From Bacillota bacterium (GTDB lineage Bacteria; Bacillota; UBA4882; UBA10575): a stretch of DNA of 5,443 bases. Each line of letters starts with the position of its first letter. Positions within the stretch are counted from its first letter, which is position 1. Both the position numbers and the translations under genes were made by a program. Shown here in pieces: positions 1-5,443 of the stretch. The stretch is from assembly GCA_003511465.1 (NCBI GenBank), contig DOID01000033.1:7638-13080 (forward strand). Reading direction: 5' to 3'. Below the pieces are notes generated by a model, which saw only the letters and a program-made list of their open reading frames with translations, searched no databases and was not told the origin of the DNA.

Positions 1-363
1 AAAGATGGTTTGGGAATCAAATTATTAAGCAAAACAGGGATTATTCCGGTGATCATTACTGGTCGCCACTCGGAGATTGTAATGGCAAGGGCGCGCGAGT
101 TAGGAATTGAAGAAGTCTATCAAGGAGTAGAGGATAAGCTTACGGCCTACCGTGAATTAACAGATAAGTATAAAATTATCGATGAGGAAGTAGCCTTTAT
201 CGGTGACGATTTAAATGATTTACCGTTAATCAATATGGTAGGCTTATCTTTCGCGGTCGCCGATGCGGTGCGGGCAGTACGGGAAAAGGTGGATTATGTG
301 ACAGAAGAGCGGGGCGGAGAAGGCGCTGTTCGCGAGGCAATCGAGGTAATCCTCCAAAAGTAA
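1..363 (+). CDS. kdsC: 3-deoxy-D-manno-octulosonate 8-phosphate phosphatase KdsC, 5'-truncated by window start
   Basis: HAD-superfamily phosphatase that hydrolyses Kdo-8-phosphate to Kdo and phosphate in the cytoplasm, the step before CMP-Kdo activation. The reading frame is open from base 1 to the TAA at 361-363, giving 120 visible residues. KdsC proteins are usually about 160-190 residues, so roughly 40-70 N-terminal residues, including the motif I DxDG nucleophile loop, lie upstream of the window. Visible (fragment numbering): KDGLGIK at 1-7, motif II ITGR at 19-22 with Thr20, RARELGI at 30-36, QG plus motif III DK with Lys46, motif IV GDDLND at 68-73, and the KdsC-type tail GGEGAVRE at 105-112. 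The compact, cap-less arrangement and GGxGAxRE tail separate KdsC from other HAD phosphatases. TTG at position 10 is an internal Leu codon, not a start. Close spacing to msbA suggests co-transcription. Confidence 0.93.
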   Translation, partial: KDGLGIKLLSKTGIIPVIITGRHSEIVMARARELGIEEVYQGVEDKLTAYRELTDKYKIIDEEVAFIGDDLNDLPLINMVGLSFAVADAVRAVREKVDYVTEERGGEGAVREAIEVILQK

Positions 364-384
364 AAGATAGTTAAAACATCTAGT

Positions 385-388
385 GGAG
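385..388 (+). promoter_or_regulatory. Shine-Dalgarno site (GGAG) that favours the TTG start of msbA
   Basis: GGAG sits 9 bases before TTG at 398. It lies just inside the reading frame if the upstream GTG at 383 were the start, while the bases before that GTG (361-382) are A/T-rich and lack a good ribosome binding site at normal spacing. This makes 398 the better start. Confidence 0.55.
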
Positions 389-397
389 CTGATCAAT

Positions 398-2143
398 TTG
401 CCATTACTAAAGAAACTCTACCGGTATATTACCCCCCACAAAAAACAATTGATTCTCGGGCTTATCTCCATGCTTATTCATTCCTTTTTGACCATTTATG
501 TGGTGAAGGTTTTTAAAGACCTTATTGATATGGTGATTACGACCCTAGAACCGGGTAAAGAAGGTTTAATGCGGCTGACTTGGGTTGCCTTGATGTTGGT
601 TGGCATTTATTTTATCAAGGAACTAGTATACTATTGGCAACGTTTCCTGCTTGCTTATGTTTCTCAGAAAGCCATCAGGGATTTGAGAAATGATTTATAC
701 CACCATTTACAAAATTTGTCTTTGAGTTTCTATAGTAAAAACAAGATTGGGGAGATAATTTCCAAAGTCACCAATGATGTGGGCGTTCTGCAAAACGCCA
801 TTGTCAGTGGGGCGGTGGGGCTTTTTTATGAATTAGTTACTCTGATTGGTGCGATAATTTATTTGTTAATTATCGATTACCGTTTAACATTGTTTGTTAT
901 TTTCGCGCTACCCATAATCACTTACGTGCTTAAATTTTTTAATATTAAGATCCGTAAGGCAAGCCGAAAGGTCCAGATTAAACTGGCGGACATCTCCCAT
1001 GTGCTGGAAGAGACTTTGTCTTCGATTAAAGTAGTAAAATCATTCGGGCGTGAAGCCTATGAATTTGAACGCTTTCGTGTGGAAAACGACGAAAACTGCC
1101 AAGCCAAAGTACGGAGTGAGCAATACGGGGCTTCCCTGACTTCCATTATTGAGTTTATCACCGCATTTTCATTTGCGGCGGTGCTCTGGTTTGGCGGCTA
1201 TGAGGTGATGAATGGTCATTTGGCAGCGTCGGAATTAATTGCCTTTTTTGCGCTGTTGTTAATGATTATGAATCCTTTAAGTTCTTTAAGCAAATTAAGT
1301 ACCACCATTCAACAGGCCTTAGCTGCCACCGAACGGATCTTTGAATTAATGGAGATTAACAACCCTAAACTCGTGGAGGAAAAAAACACCAAGGTCATAG
1401 ATAAAGTAGAAGGTAAACTGAAGTTTGAACAGATCTCTTTTGCTTACAACAGAGGGGAAGCGGTTTTAAGGGAAATCAGTTTCCAAATTGAACCTGGGGA
1501 AGTCCTAGCTCTAGTTGGTCCTAGTGGCGCCGGGAAAACAACAATTGCTGACTTGATCCCCCGCTTTTATGAACCGACAGCGGGACGGATCTTATTAGAC
1601 GGAGCGGATATAAAAGAACTCAATCTTGACTTTTTACGGGCGCAGATTGGGATCGTTCCGCAGGAGACGATTTTATTTAGTGGATCTTTGCGGAATAACA
1701 TCCGCTATGGAAAACTGGAGGCGTCAGAAGAAGAAATAATGGCGGCGGCAAAGGCGGCGAATGCCCATGACTTTATTGTTAAGTTCCCCTGCGGCTATGA
1801 GACCGTCGTTGGCGAGCGAGGCGTCGGACTTTCCGGAGGGCAAAGGCAACGAATTGCCATTGCCAGGGCGATTCTAAAAAACCCCCGCATTCTAATTTTA
1901 GATGAAGCGACTTCGGCGTTGGATAACGAATCGGAAGTTTTGGTCCAGGAAGCGCTTAATCGTCTGATGAAAAACAGAACAACTTTAGTGATTGCCCACC
2001 GTTTAAGTACGATCAAAAATGCCGATAAAATCCTGGTGCTTTCCGACGGAGAAATATTAGAAAAAGGAAACCATGAAGAGCTAATGACTTTGGGCGGACT
2101 TTATTATAACTTGTATAAAACCAACTTTCGGAAAGAGGATTAA
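398..2143 (+). CDS. msbA: Lipid A export ABC transporter, ATP-binding/permease protein MsbA
   Basis: ABC half-transporter with fused membrane and ATPase domains; the homodimer flips Kdo-lipid A from the inner to the outer face of the cytoplasmic membrane. Length is 581 residues from TTG 398 (586 from GTG 383), normal for MsbA. Numbered from TTG 398, the membrane domain has about six hydrophobic helices near residues 17-36, 59-80, 135-160, 163-182, 247-270 and 280-298. The ATPase domain has an A-loop Tyr350, Walker A GPSGAGKTT 374-382, Q-loop Gln422, signature LSGGQ 478-482, Walker B ending Asp502-Glu503, D-loop SALD and H-loop His534, so it should be catalytically competent. By sequence alone it could be any type-IV exporter of the MsbA/BmrA/LmrA class; its position between kdsC and lpxL/waaA is what points to lipid A. 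The stop is 7 bases before lpxL. TTG 398 is preferred because of its ribosome binding site; GTG 383 is the alternative. Confidence 0.9.
   Translation: MPLLKKLYRYITPHKKQLILGLISMLIHSFLTIYVVKVFKDLIDMVITTLEPGKEGLMRLTWVALMLVGIYFIKELVYYWQRFLLAYVSQKAIRDLRNDLYHHLQNLSLSFYSKNKIGEIISKVTNDVGVLQNAIVSGAVGLFYELVTLIGAIIYLLIIDYRLTLFVIFALPIITYVLKFFNIKIRKASRKVQIKLADISHVLEETLSSIKVVKSFGREAYEFERFRVENDENCQAKVRSEQYGASLTSIIEFITAFSFAAVLWFGGYEVMNGHLAASELIAFFALLLMIMNPLSSLSKLSTTIQQALAATERIFELMEINNPKLVEEKNTKVIDKVEGKLKFEQISFAYNRGEAVLREISFQIEPGEVLALVGPSGAGKTTIADLIPRFYEPTAGRILLDGADIKELNLDFLRAQIGIVPQETILFSGSLRNNIRYGKLEASEEEIMAAAKAANAHDFIVKFPCGYETVVGERGVGLSGGQRQRIAIARAILKNPRILILDEATSALDNESEVLVQEALNRLMKNRTTLVIAHRLSTIKNADKILVLSDGEILEKGNHEELMTLGGLYYNLYKTNFRKED
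2132..2139 (+). promoter_or_regulatory. Shine-Dalgarno site for lpxL, inside the 3' end of msbA
   Basis: AAAGAGGA with a GAGG core at 2135-2138 lies within the last codons of msbA, and 11 bases separate it from the ATG at 2151. The overlap suggests that translation of lpxL is coupled to that of msbA. Confidence 0.5.
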
Positions 2144-2150
2144 GCGTAAG

Positions 2151-3032
2151 ATGAAAAAGCTGGAGGATTTATTAATCACTTTCATCTATGAAGTGGTCTC
2201 GTTGTTTATTATAATTTTACCCGATCCGGCTCGACAAAAGGCCGGGGTATTGCTGGGAAAATTGTTGTTTAAAGCGGTCAAAAGTTATTCGGAAATTGCC
2301 TACCGCAATATGAGACTGGTATTAAAAGACGACATGACCTCCGCCGAAATTGATCAACTGGTTGAGTCCAACTTTGTCCACATGGGTCGGGTCATCGTCG
2401 AATTTATCATGTTGCGAAAGTTGAACCGGAATAATTTTAGAGAGTATATTGATCTTTCGATTGAGGGGGAAGAATATTTAAAAGAGGCCCATGCCAAGGG
2501 TAAAGGGGTCATTATTTATGCCGCCCATTTGGGAAACTGGGAGTGGTTGGGTGCGATCCTTTCTTTTTTGGGCTATCCTGTAACGGCCATTGCCCAACGA
2601 CAACACAATGAAAGTTTTGACCGTTCGATCAATAAAATCCGGCGTGCAACCGGAGTAAAACTAATCTTTACCCGCAAAATCACCCAACGTGACGCTTATG
2701 TGGCTTTGAAAAAAAACGAATGCCTTTATGTTTTGGGCGAACAATATCCGCTCAGTAACGGTTGGCCGGTAAATTTCTTTGGTCAACCGACCTATGCCTT
2801 TTCCGGTGTGGTCCGTTTTGCTCAAAGGACCGGCGCGACAATTGTTCCCACTTTTTTAGTGCGGGAAGGATGGCGGAAACATCGGCTCGTCTTTTTAGCG
2901 CCTTACGAAATCCCGAAGGATAACGACCAGACTCGGCAGCAAGGGATCTTACAGGAATTAACTGACCAAGTGGAAATGATGATCCGAAAATATCCTGACC
3001 AGTGGCTGTGGATTCACGAACGTTGGCGGTAG
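2151..3032 (+). CDS. lpxL: Lipid A biosynthesis (lauroyl-type) acyltransferase, LpxL/HtrB family
   Basis: Inner-membrane acyltransferase that adds a secondary acyl chain to Kdo-lipid A, usually from acyl-ACP. Its 293 residues match the family's usual length of about 290-310. One N-terminal hydrophobic segment (about residues 8-23) should anchor it facing the cytoplasm. The LPLAT catalytic motif HX4E is present as HLGNWE at 126-131 (His126 and Glu131), inside YAAHLGNWEW. A second family block has Glu197-Gln198 followed by VNFFG at 207-211 and a run ending in RTGATIVP. The C-terminus PDQWLWIHERWR (282-293) is the standard family tail. The Glu-Gln pair stands where many relatives have Asp-Gln, a mild difference. 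Which chain it transfers, and whether it acts as LpxL, LpxM or LpxP, cannot be told from sequence. ATG 2151 is the first start and has a ribosome binding site. It lies in an operon with msbA and waaA, which is consistent with acylation after Kdo addition. Confidence 0.9.
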   Translation: MKKLEDLLITFIYEVVSLFIIILPDPARQKAGVLLGKLLFKAVKSYSEIAYRNMRLVLKDDMTSAEIDQLVESNFVHMGRVIVEFIMLRKLNRNNFREYIDLSIEGEEYLKEAHAKGKGVIIYAAHLGNWEWLGAILSFLGYPVTAIAQRQHNESFDRSINKIRRATGVKLIFTRKITQRDAYVALKKNECLYVLGEQYPLSNGWPVNFFGQPTYAFSGVVRFAQRTGATIVPTFLVREGWRKHRLVFLAPYEIPKDNDQTRQQGILQELTDQVEMMIRKYPDQWLWIHERWR

Positions 3033-3040
3033 ATCGACGA

Positions 3041-3046
3041 AAGGAG
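3041..3046 (+). promoter_or_regulatory. Strong Shine-Dalgarno site (AAGGAG) deciding the TTG start of waaA
   Basis: AAGGAG lies 7 bases before TTG 3054, ideal spacing. No ATG lies near; the protein then begins with the membrane anchor typical of WaaA, so the TTG start is well supported. Confidence 0.75.
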
Positions 3047-3053
3047 TAAGCTT

Positions 3054-4331
3054 TTGTACATCTTGTATAATTTCTTGCTTTGTTTCGGTTTTGTCTTTTA
3101 TTTACCCTTTTTACTTCCTAAGTTGCTGAGGGGTCAAGGGCCGGAGATCGGAGAGAAATTCGGCTTTTTGCCCCAGAGTCTGCGCACTAAAACCAATGGA
3201 CAGACAGTCATTTGGATTCATGGCGTTTCAGTTGGTGAAACGGTGGCGGCGGGTCCGATTTGCCGCGCAATTCGTGACCAGTTTCCCCAGGCGAAAATTG
3301 TATTTTCCACGGTAACAGATACAGGGCAAAAGATGGCGCAAAAGCTGATTGATGCAGATGCTTTTTTTTATTTCCCCTTTGATTTATCGTTGGTCGTAAA
3401 GAAGGTTTTAAATGAGCTTAACCCGAAATTAGTAGTAATCATGGAGACGGAATTATGGCCAAATTTGATTCGGCTTGCCAACCAAAGAGGAAGTAAGGTT
3501 GTTTTAGCGAATGGTCGGATCAGCGCAAAAAGCTACCGTGGGTATAAGTTGTTTGGCCCGTTGTTACAGCAGATGCTAAGGGGAATTGATCTTTTTTTAA
3601 TGCAATCCCAACCAGATGCGGAGTATATTCAGTCCTTAGGAGCGGACAAGGAAAGAGTATTTAATTGCGGTAATACGAAATATGACTTGAACATTGATCT
3701 GGCGGGTGAGCATTGTAATAATCGGTTAGCTAAAGAAATGCAAGTAGAAACTAACGCTCCACTTTTGGTAGTTGGGAGCACCCACGCTAATGAAGAGGAA
3801 TTATTGATTCCTATCTATAAGCGGTTAAAAGCAGAATATCAGGATCTAGTAATGATTCTTGCCCCTCGACATCCGGAACGGGTAAAAGAGGTCGAGACGC
3901 TCTACCAAAAAGCAGGTATCCCTACGATTAGGCGGACAGAATTACAGAATGCCAGACGCGAAGCATCGGTTATTTTCTTAGATACGATCGGGGAATTGTT
4001 GCCCACGTATAGCCTTGCCGACTTGGTTTTTGTCGGAGGATCCTTGGTAAAGTTTGGCGGTCATAACATCTTAGAACCTGCTGCTTACGGACGAACAATT
4101 TTTGTCGGTCCCTATATGGATGACTTTAAGGATATTCTTAGCTTGTTTCTGAACAATGATGCTTGTATTCAGGTGAAAGATCATAACGAACTTGAAGAGA
4201 AGATGCTGTATTATCTTAAAAACAAACATGAGGCCGATGAAAAGGGCCGAAGTGCGCTAAGGATTGTCCATTTGAACCAGGGAGCGACCAAAAGGATGGT
4301 TAGTTTAATCACCGGTTTATGGAAGGAATAG
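3054..4331 (+). CDS. waaA: 3-deoxy-D-manno-octulosonic acid transferase WaaA (KdtA), GT30 family
   Basis: Transfers Kdo from CMP-Kdo to the lipid A precursor at the cytoplasmic face of the inner membrane. Its 425 residues equal the usual WaaA size. A hydrophobic N-terminal anchor spans about residues 3-25. The N-terminal acceptor domain has HGVSVGE at 56-62; Glu62 matches the general base of the family (Glu31 in the Aquifex aeolicus enzyme). Next come ETELWPN at 131-137 and NGRIS at 153-157. The C-terminal CMP-Kdo domain has GNTKYD 206-211, GSTH 241-244 with EEE 247-249, APRHPER 270-276, DTIGEL, GGS 328-330 and GGHNILEP 335-342. All expected motifs are intact, so it should be active. Whether it adds one, two or more Kdo units cannot be read from the sequence. 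The TTG start has a strong ribosome binding site. A second GT30 gene follows after a gap of about 24 bases. Confidence 0.95.
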   Translation: MYILYNFLLCFGFVFYLPFLLPKLLRGQGPEIGEKFGFLPQSLRTKTNGQTVIWIHGVSVGETVAAGPICRAIRDQFPQAKIVFSTVTDTGQKMAQKLIDADAFFYFPFDLSLVVKKVLNELNPKLVVIMETELWPNLIRLANQRGSKVVLANGRISAKSYRGYKLFGPLLQQMLRGIDLFLMQSQPDAEYIQSLGADKERVFNCGNTKYDLNIDLAGEHCNNRLAKEMQVETNAPLLVVGSTHANEEELLIPIYKRLKAEYQDLVMILAPRHPERVKEVETLYQKAGIPTIRRTELQNARREASVIFLDTIGELLPTYSLADLVFVGGSLVKFGGHNILEPAAYGRTIFVGPYMDDFKDILSLFLNNDACIQVKDHNELEEKMLYYLKNKHEADEKGRSALRIVHLNQGATKRMVSLITGLWKE

Positions 4332-4341
4332 AGGCTGATAA

Positions 4342-4347
4342 GGGGAG
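4342..4347 (+). promoter_or_regulatory. Shine-Dalgarno site (GGGGAG) for the second GT30 gene
   Basis: GGGGAG lies 8 bases before ATG 4356 and 5 bases before an in-frame GTG at 4353. The spacing favours the ATG. Confidence 0.65.
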
Positions 4348-4355
4348 ATTGAGTG

Positions 4356-5443
4356 ATGTTTATGCTCTATAATTTAGTAGTACATGTTCTTGTTTTGTGT
4401 TTACTCCCCCTTGCTTTACTTATTTCCCTCTTGAAACCGAACATCTCACGTGAAATTATGGAAAGATTAGGGCTTTACTCTAAAGAATTTGCGGATTATC
4501 TTCATGCTTTGAAGCAGGCAAAGAAAGATATTATTTGGCTTAATGCCGCTTCTGTTGGTGAAATAATAATGGTGCAGCCACTGATTAAAGAATTAGGCGA
4601 GCGGTACCCTAATAGCGGTTACATTGTGGTGACGAATAGTTGTTCTGGACAGCAAATGGCGAACAAGTTATTTGGCGCAGAGAAGGTTATTTTACAACCG
4701 CTGGATTTACCTGGGATTGCCAGGCGGGTAGCTCGGAAGGTGAAACCGAAGTTGACAATTGTGGTTGAATTTGAAATGTGGCCAAATATCATTCAAGCTC
4801 TTTCAAAAGTAGGAAGTAAAGTAGTTTTAATCAATGGCGCCATGGACAATAAGATTTTGAAGTATTATCGATTGTTTCCTGGATTGTTAAAAGCCACCCT
4901 AAATAAGCTGGATTTTCTCGGGATGAAGAACGAAACGGAAAAGAAGATCGTCGATTCTTTAGGGGTAAAACCAAGCAAAATTAGAGTAACTGGTGATTTA
5001 AAATACGATGGTAGTTTTAAGGTAATGTGTAAAGATGACAAGAAAGCGATAAAAGACAGCCTGGATATTCCGGAAAACGCAATCGTTTTAGTTGCGGGCA
5101 GCACACATCCAGGGGAAGAAGAGATCATATTTAAAGTTTATATTGAGCTTAAAGAGGAATTTAAGGATTTAGTGTTGATTATTGCCCCACGTCAAATAGA
5201 GAGAGTTGCAGAGATACGACAGTTGGGAGAGGGTTATAGTTTAAAGCCGGTTGAACGGACAAGACTAGCAGCAAAAGATTTTAAAGGAACTCTCGGCTAT
5301 GAGGTTGTAATTCTTGACACTATAGGAGAACTGGTGGATTTGTACAGTATTTCTACTATTGCTTTTGTGGGAGGAAGTTTTGCTAAGATTGGTGGTCATA
5401 ATCTTTTAGAACCGGTTTTTTACGGCAAACCTGTTTTGTTTGG
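4356..5443 (+). CDS. Second, divergent Kdo transferase-like glycosyltransferase (GT30 family), 3'-truncated by window end
   Basis: The frame is open from ATG 4356 to the last base: 362 whole codons plus two bases, with no stop. It is a GT30 protein, co-linear with the WaaA upstream and perhaps a third identical by eye. It has an N-terminal hydrophobic segment (about 4-26), LNAASVGE at 62-69 with the presumed base Glu69, EFEMWPN at 138-144, GDLKYD at 213-218, GSTHPGEEE at 248-256, APRQIER at 277-283, DTIGEL, GGS 339-341 and GGHNLLEP 346-353. About 60 residues would be missing if it has normal WaaA length. Compared with the first copy, His56 becomes Asn63, Thr132 becomes Phe139, NGR becomes NGA (Arg155 to Ala162), Gln184 becomes Lys191 and APRH becomes APRQ. 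These changes are seen; a shifted acceptor or donor is inference. It could be a second-Kdo transferase, a transferase for another sugar, or a regulatory or decaying copy, though the clean frame argues against decay. Confidence 0.88.
   Translation, partial: MFMLYNLVVHVLVLCLLPLALLISLLKPNISREIMERLGLYSKEFADYLHALKQAKKDIIWLNAASVGEIIMVQPLIKELGERYPNSGYIVVTNSCSGQQMANKLFGAEKVILQPLDLPGIARRVARKVKPKLTIVVEFEMWPNIIQALSKVGSKVVLINGAMDNKILKYYRLFPGLLKATLNKLDFLGMKNETEKKIVDSLGVKPSKIRVTGDLKYDGSFKVMCKDDKKAIKDSLDIPENAIVLVAGSTHPGEEEIIFKVYIELKEEFKDLVLIIAPRQIERVAEIRQLGEGYSLKPVERTRLAAKDFKGTLGYEVVILDTIGELVDLYSISTIAFVGGSFAKIGGHNLLEPVFYGKPVLF

Noticed and set aside
10..12. TTG at position 10 as the start of kdsC
   Set aside because: The frame is open to base 1 and the codons before it encode the conserved KDG of KdsC; the true start is upstream of the window.
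1795..2016. Open frame of 73 codons on the - strand inside msbA
   Set aside because: It lies wholly antisense to the conserved ATPase domain (signature, Walker B, H-loop) and its translation shows no recognisable domain; it is a shadow of the coding strand.
2709..2717. A-rich run in lpxL resembling an A-AAA-AAC slippery site (a similar one occurs in msbA near 1380-1387)
   Set aside because: The zero frame continues into conserved motifs in both genes, no stimulatory hairpin was evident, and short A runs are expected at Lys-Lys-Asn codons in this base composition.
3362..3369. Run of eight T in waaA as a possible phase-variation tract
   Set aside because: Eight bases is short for a phase-variable tract; it encodes Phe codons in a region aligned with other WaaA proteins, and the frame is intact.
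4332..4355. Gap between the two GT30 genes as a possible promoter or terminator
   Set aside because: It is only about 24 bases, mostly ribosome binding site, with no inverted repeat followed by T residues and no room for a promoter.
4865..5128. Open frame of 87 codons on the - strand inside the second GT30 gene
   Set aside because: It is antisense to a continuous GT30 reading frame with conserved motifs, has no recognisable domain and no convincing ribosome binding site.

Overview
The window is a compact, one-direction gene cluster for making and exporting the inner part of lipopolysaccharide (Kdo-lipid A). All five genes are on the + strand, separated by about 7 to 34 bases depending on start choice, and no terminator-like hairpin was seen between them, so they probably form one operon that continues past both ends of the window. 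Order: the 3' part of kdsC (Kdo-8-phosphate phosphatase), msbA (lipid A flippase), lpxL/htrB-type lipid A acyltransferase, waaA (Kdo transferase, GT30), and a second, divergent GT30 gene cut off by the window end. The last gene is read from the nucleotide sequence: it stays open from 4356 to base 5443 without a stop.

The organism must be a diderm with LPS. The moderate-to-low G+C (hand counts: about 47% in 2521-2820, 39% in 5101-5400), the purine-rich Shine-Dalgarno sites, and the use of TTG as start codon fit a diderm Firmicute (Negativicutes, Halanaerobiales or Limnochordia-like). This is inference from style and gene content; no marker gene is present, and other diderm phyla are not excluded.

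The genes act in sequence. KdsC finishes free Kdo, which is later activated as CMP-Kdo. WaaA transfers Kdo onto lipid A precursor at the inner face of the cytoplasmic membrane. The LpxL-type enzyme adds a secondary acyl chain. MsbA flips the product across the inner membrane. Not seen here, though often nearby, are lpxK, kdsA, kdsB, kdsD and the lptA/B/C transport genes.

The most notable point is the tandem pair of GT30 genes. The first has all the expected WaaA motifs. The second keeps the presumed catalytic Glu and the C-terminal nucleotide-binding motifs but has changed several positions that are conserved in the first copy, which suggests a different acceptor, donor or regiospecificity. 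The remainder is ordinary LPS biosynthesis; no mobile element, CRISPR array, RNA gene or unknown defence-type system was found.
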